From: Bipolaris cookei
Lineage: Eukaryota > Ascomycota > Dothideomycetes > Pleosporales > Pleosporaceae
DNA: 64,000 nt
Assembly: GCA_002286855.1 (NCBI GenBank)
Contig: NRSV01000065.1
Coordinates: forward strand, 62,001-126,000
Direction of reading: 5' to 3'
Shown here: positions 44,476 through 55,286 of the stretch, piece by piece
Numbering within the stretch: position 1 is the first letter of the stretch
How the letters are laid out: each line of letters opens with the position of its first letter
Translations under genes and position numbers: made by a program
The notes under the pieces: generated by a model
What the model saw: only the letters and a program-made list of their open reading frames with translations
The model's database searches: none
What the model was told of the DNA's origin: nothing

Positions 44476-45898
44476 ATGTCCCTCTCTCGAATTGGACGGG
44501 GCTCAAAAAGAGCCGTGGAAAAAATTGAAGACTGTTTCATATGCCAATTTCGTCAATTCACCAGGACAGCTCAGCACAAGGGCGCTGCAAGACTAGTATC
44601 ATCTTCACATCGACAAAAAGCTAGCGCTCCAATTCAGATCCGGGAATATGCTACCAAGCCGAGATTCGATGCTCCAAAAGCCCGGGCTGATGTCGACGAG
44701 CGCAGCCGGTTCGGCTTCTATACACTCGCTAAACAACAGGGCACTCTCAAGATGGAGCCTCGCATAGCGCAGAGTCTGTACCAGGACTTTGTTACACATA
44801 AAAATAAAATGAATCATGGCACCAACGTTCTACGATTAGTAAAGAGTGCGTGTTGAATCTGCCATCCAATGTGAACTTGGAATGCTAATCTCAACAGAGT
44901 ACAATGTCGCACTCGACGACGTTTCCTCTCTTGGGATCATAACTTTCAAAATACCTGACATCAGCGACCCTGTTAAAAGAGCTCAAATTCCCCCAAGTCA
45001 GCACAAAACCATCTCCGGACTGCTTCTCCAAGGGTGTGCCCAGGCTGGTGATCCTCTAGCAACTGTACATATCCTAACTGCTGTCTATCTAAGCAGCGCA
45101 GGTGACGAATCTGTGCAAGAGCTAGCACGCCTTTTCCCACGTCATGAAATCCCAAAATACCGCCAGATATTAGAGAGCTTCGATCAACAAACACTAGAAG
45201 AAACTACTGCTTTGTGGCCAGAAGTATTGACTCTGAAAGGGCTTTATCTTGAGCAGGAGGGCCAAAGACACAAAGCAAAGGAAACGTATCTGCAGGCTAT
45301 CAATCCTTCTAGTCTCAAATATGAACCTGGAGCAAGACATCCCATGCAGCTGCCACTGATCGCACCGTGGAACGCACTTGGGTTCTTATTAAAATCCGAA
45401 AAAGATCCAGAAGTGCAAGCTGAAGCAAAGACCTCATTCGAGCTGGGTGCTCTAAAAGGCGATGATCCGCTCTCCTGTTATGAGCTGGCGGCTTTCGAGC
45501 CTAGAGCAAGCGAGAAGTGGCTGCGATACACCAGTAAAGCAGCAGCATCTGGTCATCAGCAAGCCATGATTGATCTCATCGACTTTTATCAGGAGGCTGC
45601 AAAGACTGAATCTCCCATTCTCAAAGATGACGGCATACGCAAAGCGCTCAATTGGCTGCTGGGATGGAAGCCTGGCAGCGCTGCAGCATTAGCGCGGGAA
45701 TGGCTTGAGGCTGCATCTAATGCTGGCCATAAGCCTTCTATGCTGCAGCTTGCAGATTATCATGACTCAAACGGTGATCACGAACAAGCAAAAGATTACC
45801 TGCGGCAAATACTCGAAGTCCCGAGTGCAGCCAATCAAAAGGAAGAGTGGCCACAACTCGTTCAACTTGCAAGGAAACGGCTTGCTGGGATTAGGTAG
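44476..45898 (+). CDS. Sel1/TPR-like protein, probably mitochondrial
   Basis: Exons 44476-44845 and 44898-45898 (52-nt intron, acceptor CAACAG) give 456 residues. The N-terminus is rich in Arg, Ser and Ala with few acids (MSLSRIGRGSKRAVEK, then RQFTRTAQHKGAARLVSSSH), typical of a mitochondrial presequence. The remainder is alpha-helical with Sel1/TPR-type pairs: GDPLATVHILTAVYL, WNALGFLLKSE, GDDPLSCYELAAF, GHQQAMIDLIDFYQEAA, AGHKPSMLQLADYH and DHEQAKDYLRQIL. Such repeats act as scaffolds in complex assembly. I do not recognise a named ortholog. Its start codon is 213 bases from the divergent Utp16-like start, so they share a promoter. Confidence 0.75.
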
Positions 45899-46211
45899 AA
45901 GCATGCTGGCACAAAGGCCAGTCAATTTCTAGTCACTACACTTTGTCTAATAAAGAAGACAATTCTTAGCAATATCCTCGATAATGCAGTATCTCTATCT
46001 CTGGGATCACATAAGTCTACCCCGCTTCGGCAAGTGAGATGATGGCCTTCCTTATCTGGCTCTCTGATAGCAGCCATGATATTTGAGTATGCGAGATGCT
46101 CTTGTTCAGCTTTATTCTTCCTACTTACAGTCCCCCCAAACCTGTAGGCATCTATATTTGACGAAAACTACTTGTTACCTACATCCCACCATTTCGACTT
46201 TTGCCATAACT

Positions 46212-47168
46212 ATGGCTTCCGCCACTGCAACCAAACTCAACCGCAAGGCCCTAATAGGGTCATCCACAAGCTTTTGGTCTCACACTTCGCAGTCGGGATT
46301 CGATCTTACGCATCCGTCTACTCACTTTTCGTCGATCCCCGGACCTACTTATACAATCCAGACATCAGCTCAGCCCATCAAGGTTGACCCTTCAAAATCC
46401 GCCCTTGTTATAATCGACATGCAAAACTTCTTTCTTTCCGAGGCTTTCGGCCGCAACCAACAGGGTGCTGGACATGCTGCCTGCGAGCAACTTGCGAAAT
46501 ATGCAATACCAGCTGCAAGAAAGGCAGGCATTCGAGTGATTTGGGTGAACTGGGGGCTTACAGAAGAAGAGGTCAAAGAAATGCCACCGGCGGTCAAACG
46601 TGCTTTTGGGTTCTTTGCTATTCCTGCGGATTCAGACTTCAATGCAGATGATGCGTTTGGGTATCATGAAAGCAGTGTGAGTGTGGATCGTCACGGAGAA
46701 GAGAACAATTCCATGTACTGCGGCATAGGTGCAGACTGCGGGACACTTGCACTTCCAAATGGGGAATCCGTTTTGGGTGGCCGACTTCTCATGCGCGACA
46801 CTTGGAATGCCGCACTCTACCCTCCTCTTGACGCCATGTACGCTGAGGGTAGCAAGCTTGACCGTAGGCCCGATGTCTGGATTCACAAAAATAGGATGAG
46901 CGGTTTATGGGGGGCCAGAACCCCGTTGAAAGAGTTTCTCGACCAAGAGGGTATCAGGACACTGTTCTTCACTGGGGTCAATACGGATCAGTGTGTAGGC
47001 GGGACTTTGACGGATGCTTTTAGCAATGGGTATGATTGCATTCTTCTAAGTGATGGCTGTGAGACTAGCTCGCCAGAGTATGCACAGCAGTGTTGGGAGT
47101 ACAACGCGAGTAAGACGTTTGGATTCTGTGCGAGCTGTGAGCAGTTTGCAAATGGCGTGGTGGGCTGA
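46212..47168 (+). CDS. Isochorismatase-family cysteine hydrolase
   Basis: A single exon encodes 318 residues from MASATATKLNRK. The frame is open further upstream, with an ATG at 46089, but that stretch looks like leader sequence. Catalytic residues are clear: Asp in ALVIIDMQNFF (about residue 75), Lys in WIHKNRMSG and the nucleophilic Cys in FFTGVNTDQCVGGT. The fold is the isochorismatase-like hydrolase (PF00857), whose fungal members include nicotinamidase-like, N-carbamoyl hydrolase-like and many uncharacterised amidases. A long insertion in the middle (about residues 120-215), with NGESVLGG and DAMYAEG, sets it apart from the short ISOC1-type paralog at 15.3-16.2 kb. Substrate unknown; no export signal is seen. 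Confidence 0.82.
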   Translation: MASATATKLNRKALIGSSTSFWSHTSQSGFDLTHPSTHFSSIPGPTYTIQTSAQPIKVDPSKSALVIIDMQNFFLSEAFGRNQQGAGHAACEQLAKYAIPAARKAGIRVIWVNWGLTEEEVKEMPPAVKRAFGFFAIPADSDFNADDAFGYHESSVSVDRHGEENNSMYCGIGADCGTLALPNGESVLGGRLLMRDTWNAALYPPLDAMYAEGSKLDRRPDVWIHKNRMSGLWGARTPLKEFLDQEGIRTLFFTGVNTDQCVGGTLTDAFSNGYDCILLSDGCETSSPEYAQQCWEYNASKTFGFCASCEQFANGVVG

Positions 47169-47649
47169 TGGCTTGAAATGGAAGTAGTGGAGTGTTTAAA
47201 TTTCTTGGAATGATGTTTGGAAACAGGCCCTTAACATAATATTGAACAATAGGAAGTTGATTGACTTGACGTCCTTGTGATAGTTTTCCGCCTCTGAGGT
47301 CATGACGCTTCACTGTGAGTTTGTTAGAAAACTAGAGTTCTCGGCCAATGACTGTTTCAAATTGAGAGAAAATCAAAAAAAAAGAACGATCATAATTTCT
47401 AGGAGCTTACAAGACAATAATTCTAGTCCGTGATAGAATTGCACCTCTAAACACTATTCGCATAGATGATACCACGGCCATGCCAAGGCCGCCCGCAGAC
47501 ATCGGAAAAAGCCTCGGCTAAGCACCGCGAACCCCAGGACCAACCCCGATGCTATCCACCTCACCCTTGCTCTTCTACATCATTACCAGCACTCTTCCTA
47601 GAACAATTGGCGTTTTCTGCAGTGTAGAAGAGTCGCCAAGCATCACATA
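47169..47649. promoter_or_regulatory. Intergenic region before ETF beta gene
   Basis: About 480 bases containing the hydrolase 3' UTR and the ETF beta promoter. An A-run occurs at 47373-47382. No defined element recognised. Confidence 0.4.
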
Positions 47650-48571
47650 ATGTCTGGCTTGAGGATATTAGTGCCCGTCAAGCGGGTCATTGACTATGCG
47701 GTATGTTTAGTTTAGCAACGAATAATGCGCCCAGTCCCGAGCCTCGCATGTGCTGCAATGGCACAAGAGATGAATTCTAGAGACACAGTGGCATGGCAAT
47801 ATGAAGAATATGGAAGCAGGTATTAATATGAAATGACAGGTCAAACCCCGGGTAAACCGCACCCAAACTGCCGTCGAAACCGCAAATGTCAAGCACTCGA
47901 TGAATCCCTTTGACGAACTCTCCATCGAAGAAGCGGTCCGCATGCGCGAAAAGAAAGCGCATCACTCGAGCGCCCCCACCGTCGAAGATATCGTCGCCTT
48001 CTCCGCAGGCGTCGCAAAATCGCAAGACATCCTCCGCACAGCCATGGCCATGGGCGCTGACCGCGGCATTCACGTTGTGGTGGAAGAAAAAGACGCCCTC
48101 GAGCCCCTCGGCGTCGCAAAGCTTCTCCGCAAAGTCGTCGAGGAGCAAAAAAGCAACCTCGTTATTCTCGGCAAACAAGCCATTGACGACGACGCGGGGC
48201 AAACAGGACAAATGCTTGCAGGCCTACTCAACTGGCCGCAGGCAATACAAGCTTCCAAAGTCACTATCAAGGACCAATCCGTTGAAGTTGTGCAGGAGGT
48301 AGATGGCGGTGTGCAGACGATCAAAGCCAAGCTGCCCATGGTTATCACAACGGATTTACGACTCAATGAACCCCGCTATGCCAGTTTACCGAACATCATG
48401 AAGGCGAAGAAGAAGCCGTTGGAGAAGAAGAGTCTGAGTGATTATGGGCTGGATACCGAGGTTAGGCTGAAGACGGTCAAGGTTACGGAGCCGGAGCCGC
48501 GAAAGGGTGGTGTCAAGGTTGAGGATGTGGATGGTATGATTAGCAAGTTGAAGGAGCTTGGGGCTTTGTAA
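47650..48571 (+). CDS. etfB: Electron transfer flavoprotein beta subunit
   Basis: Exons 47650-47700 and 47840-48571, with a 139-nt intron, long for this genome, give 260 residues. The N-terminal strand MSGLRILVPVKRVIDY, MNPFDELSIEEAVRM, NLVILGKQAIDDDAGQTGQM, LNWPQA and TTDLRLNEPRYASLPNIMKA are the conserved ETF beta blocks; the last contains the AMP-binding and signature region. ETF sits in the mitochondrial matrix as an alpha-beta dimer carrying FAD and passes electrons from acyl-CoA dehydrogenases to ETF-ubiquinone oxidoreductase. The alpha partner is not in this window. The basic KAKKKPLEKKSL tail is the region that recognises dehydrogenases. Confidence 0.92.
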
Positions 48572-48593
48572 GAGAGAGAGAGAGAGAGAGAGA
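48571..48593. repeat. (GA)n microsatellite
   Basis: About eleven AG units start within the stop codon context of the ETF beta gene and lie in its 3' UTR. Confidence 0.85.
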
Positions 48594-48779
48594 AAAATGT
48601 GTGTATTATCATCACGAATAAAATGGAAATGATTGAATAGAGCGGACGCGAGAATGGGATCGTGTCTGATATCATGTTCAGTTTGCATATTTGGAATTCA
48701 GGGTGACAGGAATGTGGTCTAAAAAAAAGAACATTGATTGTCTGGCAAATGCGTGTACAACGCCACTATCCATTCTAGA

Positions 48780-50182
48780 TCACGAAGACTGCGCAGCAAA
48801 AAAACTCAGAAAACTTCCTGCCGTCAATCCGCCCACAAGACTCAGCGACATGAAGCCTCCCGCAGCCTCGAGCTCATCGGGCTCAACCCACTCAGCGAAG
48901 CCCATCATACAGTTACTTCCCAGTAACCCGTTTGTCATACCAAACAATAGCTGCACAACAAACAGATAGAAGAAATCAGAAGAGATAGCCGCGCCTTTAC
49001 CGCCAATATTGCAGAGAAGATATAAGGGTATAAAGAGGATTCTTGCAACGGACAGAAAAAACAGCAATTGTGGGCGATGTGTAAGACGGAGAGCGGGCAA
49101 GGCAGGTCCCACGCGACCGATGAGATCACCAATGTTCCAGAAGAAGAAGCCTAGAGGGATAAAGGCTGCGGGTTGGAAGAGGTGAGGTGCGGTAGCTGGG
49201 TCGCGTACACTGAGGACTTGGGGCGTAAAGACAGGGAAGAACATCGTTACTGCGAAGGTGGTAAAAATGGCGCCGGCGAGCCAGAAGAGCTTTCTGAGCA
49301 GTCTTGTCAAGGGCACGCTCTTGCGCTCGGTACGATCTGTATCGTCGTCTTCGGGGCTCTCGTTGTAGGATGTGCGCAGTAAGCGCTGCTTGGAGCTGTC
49401 TCTGGAGAGCAGGTAGAAGAAGGCGAAGAGTGTTGCGATAGAGACGGCAGTGGCGGTCAGGAAGTATACAAAGGCAGAGGTGCTGGACTCTTGTGGCGCA
49501 CCGTCAACGTGATGCTTCTTTGGGACGAAGAGTACAGAGATGATCTGGGTGATGGCTGGTAGGACACCGGCGACACCTTGGCCAGACATTATGCCCTGGG
49601 TATATTCTTCTCGTCCGAACCCGGATACGTAGGCGAAAACGCCGTTTTGGCACAGACCTGTGGCTAGACTGGCAATCATGACCATAACCATCAGGAAGGC
49701 AAAGTAGACGCCGACGGATACGTTGAGGAACAGTTTTGTAGATATAGCAAGCAGTGTGAAGACGATGGCGTTGAGGGCGAGGGAAACGATGATACGGCGG
49801 GGGTAGTTGGCACGGGCTTGTAGCTTGGTCAGGACAATCATGGAGCCTAGGTTGCCTACAGTGGAGACGGAGAGGATGCCGGACTGGAAGTTGCGGAGGA
49901 GGCTGTCGTTGGACTCGAAGCGGCGCTGGAAGTAGGGTGCTGCTGCTAGGAACATGTTCCTAGGCGCAAGTTAGTCGTATACGCATGATGAGGGTGTGTA
50001 GGAACCTACCAGGCCCAGAGCATGGCAACTCCCAGCAGGGTGAAGACGGCATAGTCGGTCCACGAGAAGGCCTGCTCCTCAGCATCGATACGCTCACCAT
50101 CAGGCCGCTCAGAGCCACCTTGTAGCGGTTCATACGACGCCTCCGGATCTTCGCGACTAAACATCTGGCGTAAGCGCTCCAT
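48780..50182 (-). CDS. fun26: Equilibrative nucleoside transporter (ENT/SLC29, FUN26-like)
   Basis: Exons 50182-50010 and 49959-48780, with a 50-nt intron, give 450 residues. After a hydrophilic N-terminus comes DYAVFTLLGVAMLWAWNMFLAAAPYF, reading across the intron, which is the ENT first-helix signature. About ten further hydrophobic helices follow, with a charged cytosolic loop (SPEDDDTDRTERK) between helices 6 and 7, as usual. Helices 8-11 contain FFFWNIGDLIGR and LFGMTNGLLGSN, strongly conserved ENT motifs. The protein should move nucleosides or nucleobases by facilitated diffusion; the yeast ortholog FUN26 is vacuolar. The gene converges on ETF beta with about 200 bases between stops. 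Confidence 0.9.
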
Positions 50183-50624
50183 GGTGTGTTGCTATATGTA
50201 TCGCGCTCGCGGTGTTGTCGAGCGCCTGGAACGGAGCTGCGGAGATACGGAGTTAGGGAGGTCTTGGTAAGGAGTCTACAAGTACGGGGTGTTTTGGAAG
50301 GACATGCACACGTTCACAAAGCAGATGTGAGAAGAGCAGACATAATCAGGCAATAATACGGGCCCTGGTTGGACTCATGATAGCGGCGCGTGAGAAGCAC
50401 ATCGAGGAACGACAGCAGGTGATGCGGTGATGGGCAGCACGGACGTGGCGCTAGCGTGGGGCTCTGCGTGGGATGGCTGCCAGGGTTTGATGTCACCTCC
50501 ACCCCCGCCCTACCCCTCCGATTCGCTGCGCTGGCTCAACTCCAAAAGATTCTATACAGACAGTAAGCCAGAACCCGGCCGTGTTCCCGCCAAGGCTATT
50601 GCTCTTCACATACGTACAACCGCC
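50183..50624. promoter_or_regulatory. Divergent promoter, ENT gene / Iwr1 gene
   Basis: About 440 bases separate the two start codons. An in-frame ATG for the downstream gene exists at 50430, so part of this region may instead be coding. No specific operator recognised. Confidence 0.45.
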
Positions 50625-51686
50625 ATGTCGTCGCATATGCCCCCGCAGACCATCTCGGTCAAGCGCAAACGTACTGAAGCACCCGTGGACTCGCTGCGCA
50701 TTGATCATGAAGTCAAGCGCCAAAAGAGCCAGAACCTCGACGCAGGCTTCAACTCTGAGCCAGAAGTTCAATTCTTCTTCCGGCGACTCACAAAGCCAGG
50801 CGACGATGCTCACCTAGCCACAGCCCCACCGACACCAACCGCCCAGAGGCGTTTCCGCCTTGACCCTGTATCGAGAATTGGGGCAAAGAGACATTTTGTC
50901 GAGGAGCAAGAGCCTGCTAGAGATGAGAGTACCTTGGTTGGGGGTCAAGTACAATCACCGGTATCAGAGCCTGCACTCGACACAACATCACGACCGCGGA
51001 AGAGGCCTGGGGCGGGGAGCGCACTACGGAACACATCAAAGTCAAGCATACAAAGACAGGTCCAAGTGTCCGAGCCGTCTGAAAAGGACGTGCGTAATCT
51101 CGAGGCGCTTTCAAAAGAGGTGGAGAAGATAGACAATCTTAAGATCCCCTTGCCCTCAACATCGCCATCGAAATACAAACCCAAGGCCCCTGCGAAACGG
51201 TTTGCTGAACGTCATCCCGAAAAGGCTGCAGAGCTATCATTACATGACAACGAAGCTACAGAGGTGGACGCAATGGAGGTAGATAGCGAGTATGTCTATG
51301 ACCACTATGTGCGCGAACCCGTTCTGCCGGATGCACCAGCGCCAACAGGGAGTGTGGGACTGCTGGTGATTGGCGAAGAGGACGCAGACTGGTGGGACAA
51401 CGAGGAAGTCAGCGACCGAGAATTTGATACGGATGACGAAGATGAGAATGCAGAAGACTACTACGCCAATGACTACCCGGAAGACGAAATGAGCGACGAC
51501 GACGAGTTTGACCGCAATCTGTACAAGTCGAAGTACCGCCATGGCAGCGATGAAGAGGAGTACGATGTTGAGTGTGAGGAGGGTGACAGTGCGCTTGCCA
51601 GCGGCGAGGATGAGGATGATTTGCATTTCAAGATGACGGTACCAAAGGCACAGCGAGTGGGGTACTGGGGTATGAAGGGCGAATGA
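50625..51686 (+). CDS. iwr1: Iwr1-like RNA polymerase II nuclear import factor
   Basis: A single exon from MSSHMPPQTISVKRKR encodes 353 residues. The N-terminal basic KRKRTEAP is a bipartite-type nuclear signal, as in yeast Iwr1. The family block SEYVYDHYVRE (about residue 220) is followed by VGLLVIGEEDADWWD and a very acidic tail with DTDDEDENAEDYYANDYPED and DEFDRNLYKSKY, matching the Iwr1 domain. Iwr1 binds assembled RNA polymerase II between its large subunits and takes it into the nucleus, then recycles by Crm1. The frame extends upstream to an ATG at 50430, adding a Pro-rich stretch without conservation; I prefer the ATG at 50625. Confidence 0.82.
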   Translation: MSSHMPPQTISVKRKRTEAPVDSLRIDHEVKRQKSQNLDAGFNSEPEVQFFFRRLTKPGDDAHLATAPPTPTAQRRFRLDPVSRIGAKRHFVEEQEPARDESTLVGGQVQSPVSEPALDTTSRPRKRPGAGSALRNTSKSSIQRQVQVSEPSEKDVRNLEALSKEVEKIDNLKIPLPSTSPSKYKPKAPAKRFAERHPEKAAELSLHDNEATEVDAMEVDSEYVYDHYVREPVLPDAPAPTGSVGLLVIGEEDADWWDNEEVSDREFDTDDEDENAEDYYANDYPEDEMSDDDEFDRNLYKSKYRHGSDEEEYDVECEEGDSALASGEDEDDLHFKMTVPKAQRVGYWGMKGE

Positions 51687-53579
51687 GGACTTGATCGAAC
51701 CATCGTATCATCACCATGTATAGGTGTACAAGATGGTCTCTATCTATTTTTTTCCTTGTCCATCTTTCTCCTTCGATACACGTAATGGAAACCTGTTGAA
51801 GCTGTCCACGTACGTCGAGCATATACTTTGGTACTGATCTCGATCAACAAGCTAAGGCCCTTTTCTTACCCCACATTCAACCTTTTTGTAGAGAATCCTT
51901 GTCTGTTTCACACCTCCATCTTAACCAGGATACATAGACGGTGGCATTCTCCGCTCCCCACTTGGGCTACTATCGGGTTAACAGTGAGTTGTTGGACATA
52001 CATAGGCTCGGATGGTGCAACCGACTTGTTGAGCCAAGAAAGACGCAGATATCAGTCTTTTGAGTCCAAATTCGCGCATGTCCAAACATGGTAGCCCGGT
52101 CCCTAGTCAGCAGCGCCATTGCCTATTGCAATCGGGGGTATCGCAGCATCATTGCTCGGGTGAGTGTGGTGCGAGGGGACCGAGTAGTGTTTGGGAAAAA
52201 AAGGTGGTTGAAGTAGCGCTGCGGGCAGTGCAGCTGCCGTTTCCGTGTCGGGAAGGGATGTGAGGGAGGAACATGGTGCTATGTTTCAGAGTGGGAAGTC
52301 ATGGAAGCGTGTGAGTGGTTGCCTCAATTACTGGGTGGGAAGGCGCGGTAGTGATAGGACAAATAGTCACTGGCGCTCTTCGCGGAATAAATTTTTTTTT
52401 CAACCTTACTGTTAGTTAGGCTCGATACGAGCAAAGTTGCGGTCAAGTTTGATCAAGAGTCGGTCAGGCAATTGACAATTGTCAGCGGCAAGGTGCAGTC
52501 GGACAGGGAAGTGTGTGAGACAGGTATGTAGAAGGCTTCACGCAGACAGGCATCGCGACAGGACAGGATGGGCAAGGGACCCAGATGACGCGCGGAAAAC
52601 GGCCATATACGCGCGTAGCCGCCAATTCCTGTTTATCGCAGCGCTCTTGGGTATAGGGAGCGAGGATTAGGCGGCACTGGCAAGCGAGGCTGCACATCCA
52701 TGGCGGGAGTTGTTGTCGCTGTTAGTATCCCGACTAGGCTAAAAGACAAGGCAAGGCGAAGACGGTTGACTTGCCCCCAGACCAGACTGTTAAGCAGTGC
52801 GGGGAATGCAGAATTGGGGGTTAGCAGCAAAGCAAAGACGGGGAAGGCCAACCAGGGCAGAGGCAGCGCGGTAATGGTCACCCTTGGTAATAGCAGAGAT
52901 GAGGTGATGTCGGAGTTGCGTTAGTCGTAGGCTTAGGAAGACGACGACACAAGTCCCGAGCGCATCCCATTCGCCATGCGGCCATGGAACCACGCTATCT
53001 GGCGCACAGTAGATGGGCTTGGCGGCAAAAGGCGATCAGGCCGCAAAAAATAAAATAAGACAAAGAAGAAGAAAACAAGGAGCATGGTTTGGGACGAGGT
53101 GGAAAGATGCACAGGCAGTAGAGTCATTGTGTATCGCCGGATAGGTGGCAGATCGATGGTTCGGATGATGCGGACACGATGAGACAGTAGAGCATTGCGG
53201 CCAAGGTTGCGCATATGGATTCATCGAGACCTCTGGCACACGAGCGGGCATGACGCCTTTGTGCCTGGCCGAGCATCAACCGGGACAAGACGGGCGACAC
53301 AAGTCACTCCTATCCTATTGCGAGACGTGTCACCGTGCCCGATAAGGGGCGGAGGATAGTAAGTAAGTCATAGACGGGTGGATAGCTGGTCTCGTCGCCC
53401 CAGACACCCCCCGGCTCGAGCGTTGTTCCAAGCAGCTTTCTCGAAGCCTGATATCAGCGAAGAATGCGATAGCAGCCACAGCACGGGTGTGATTGATTAT
53501 GCCTCGTTTGACTATTCCGGCAGCGCGCCAGGATGCCCATGGCTGTCGCTTCACCCAGGCTGCGCGCCAGCGGAGTCGA

Positions 53580-53650
53580 GTGCAAGTAAGGGCAAGTAAG
53601 GGCAAGTAAGTGCAAAGTAAGTGCAAAGTAAGTGCAAGCTAAGTGCAAGC
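53580..53650 (+). repeat. Seven-copy tandem repeat of GTGCAAAGTAA
   Basis: The units are 10-11 bp, with variants GGCAAGTAAG, GTGCAAAGTAA and GTGCAAGCTAA. It is a compact minisatellite in a gene-free region; no function is apparent. Confidence 0.85.
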
Positions 53651-53956
53651 ACAATGCCGACGCCTTGTTTGCCAGAGCCAGCACAAGGGCGAATCCCAGG
53701 CCGTTGGGATCCGGGGAATCGAGGCCGGAGCTCCACTTACCCCATCCCTTTGGCGCCCTCGCCAATCCAGCCTCGCGTGGGGTGTGTGCATGTCTATCCA
53801 TGCTCGACAGGAGGAGCGGTCAGAGAACATAATGGCTTGCTCGGTCCGCCATGCTAATGCCCTGATTGATGGCTTATGGTCATGACGATGAGTGGTGACC
53901 GTGGTGCCGTCGATGCCGCCATGCTTACGCCAGGGAACCCAACCCACCCAACTCCG

Positions 53957-54002
53957 TCTCTCTCTCTCTGTGTGTGTGTGTCTGTGTGTGTGTGTGTGTG
54001 TG
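53957..54002 (+). repeat. CT/GT compound microsatellite
   Basis: A run of TC dinucleotides passes into two runs of TG dinucleotides broken by one TC. Confidence 0.9.
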
Positions 54003-54674
54003 CTGTTCCTCTCTGTACTGACTAACGTACATCCCATTCCCTCTCTCCATCGGGACCGCCCACGTCACGCCGTGTACAATTACACTGTTGTACTTGTTGG
54101 TTTGCTTCTTCGGCCCGTCTCTACCACTTTGCTCGCCGCTGTTCTTTGCAAACTTTCCTGGTACAGCAATCTTGGCTGGTGGACCTCCTGTGCCCTCGCC
54201 TCGAATCCTGCAGCCATGATCACCATCAGGGCATGGCCTGGACTTTGCTATCTGTCGCGACCCATCCGCTTCCCCACCTGCTGCCAGCGCCCTTTGATTC
54301 ACGTCCTGATACACTCCTGTTGTGACTTCTTTTTTGCTTTTAGCTCAAAGCGTCCTTGCCGCTCCAAAGGGCCCTGCAATCCTACTAGTCATGCGAGTCA
54401 GACCAATATCCCCTTGAGCGGTGAATCCTATCGGAACTTTGCTCCTTCTCTTGTGTATAAGAGAAGCGCCCCCTTCCACGCGGTCATTGCCAATCTCTAC
54501 ACAGTCTTGTCAAAACATCCCCCTTGACTATCTGACTCGTATCTCTCTCTCTTACACAAACCCACTCACACACACGTCATCCCATTGACGCCCTCGCTTA
54601 TTTGACAATCTACCCCCCTGGCCAACCCCATAGCTGCCAATACATACCCTCGCTTCCACCTATCCAAACAAGAC

Positions 54675-54794
54675 GTGAGTGTAACCCTGCATCCGCCTCC
54701 ACACCATCGCATCCACCGTATCTCAGCCCTGTATCGCATCCCGAGCCTTTGACAATTACCTTGGCAATTAGCGTCTAACTCATCCCTTTTTTAG
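54675..54794 (+). other. Probable 5' UTR intron of the 71-residue gene
   Basis: GTGAGT donor at 54675, CTAAC branch site at about 54,775 and a T-rich TTTTTTAG acceptor ending at 54794 give a 120-nt intron. It lies about 280 bases before the ATG at 55,071, in C/T-rich sequence typical of fungal transcript leaders. Confidence 0.55.
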
Positions 54795-55025
54795 ATTTCC
54801 AATCCTGCATTGTATTGAATCCCAGCCCTCAGCCTTGCCGTCACACAAAAGCAACACGGCTCATTGCTATATAAATAACTTTGGCTGCCTTCCCACCCAC
54901 CAACCCTTGCTTGGATCCCCCCATCGCAATAAACCACTACAAAACCACTACCTATTGCCATATCCTGGGCCTTTGCCAAATAACGCATCTTACTGCTACT
55001 ACTTCTTAATTCATCAACACACAAA

Positions 55026-55029
<4 letters not shown>

Positions 55030-55059
<30 letters not shown>
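55030..55059 (+). repeat. (CA)n microsatellite in a leader
   Basis: About fifteen CA units end just 12 bases before the start codon of the small gene, so they are probably transcribed in its 5' UTR. Confidence 0.85.
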
Positions 55060-55060
<1 letters not shown>

Positions 55061-55070
55061 CACCGCCAAA

Positions 55071-55286
55071 ATGCTCTCCTCATCAAGCACCGCCTTCAAC
55101 CCCCGCAAGCGCCTCTCCATCTTAACAAACTCGACTCTGGGCCACGATGTCAGTGCCGCCTTCAAAGCCTCCGCCAACCTCTCTCGCGCCTCGGGCTTCA
55201 ACGAGACCCCGGCCCCGCCCCCATCTCCAGTCGACTTTAGCTTTCCCAGCACGCCCACCGAAAGCCGAAGAGGAAGCACCAACTAA
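55071..55286 (+). CDS. Small Ser/Pro-rich protein, unknown function
   Basis: A single exon encodes 71 residues with an excellent start context (GCCAAAATGC). The sequence begins with a Ser-rich segment, then FNPRKRLSILTNSTLG (a basic patch before a potential phospho-Ser), an Ala/Ser helix-like middle and a Pro/Ser tail with VDFSFPSTPTESRR. No signal peptide or membrane segment. I do not recognise the family. In favour of a real gene are the strong start context, the preceding C/T-rich leader with a well-formed intron, and the T-rich region after the stop. The RKRLSxLT and STPT segments look like kinase or phosphatase docking or target sites, which is inference. Confidence 0.6.
   Translation: MLSSSSTAFNPRKRLSILTNSTLGHDVSAAFKASANLSRASGFNETPAPPPSPVDFSFPSTPTESRRGSTN

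Larger units (their letters stand above)
51687..54674. other. 3 kb gene-free stretch with simple repeats
   Basis: No domain-bearing frame or plausible spliced gene was found. Composition changes along it: mixed to 52.4 kb, GC-rich 52.4-54.3 kb, then C/T-rich leader-like sequence. It contains an 11-bp tandem repeat and a CT/GT microsatellite (listed separately). The right end probably belongs to the long transcript leader of the small gene at 55,071. Confidence 0.45.

Noticed and set aside
43979..44596. 205-codon plus-strand frame
   Set aside because: It is antisense to the Utp16-like gene and runs into the first exon of the Sel1/TPR gene in another frame; Cys/Ser/Phe-rich composition is a shadow of Lys/Glu/Ala codons.
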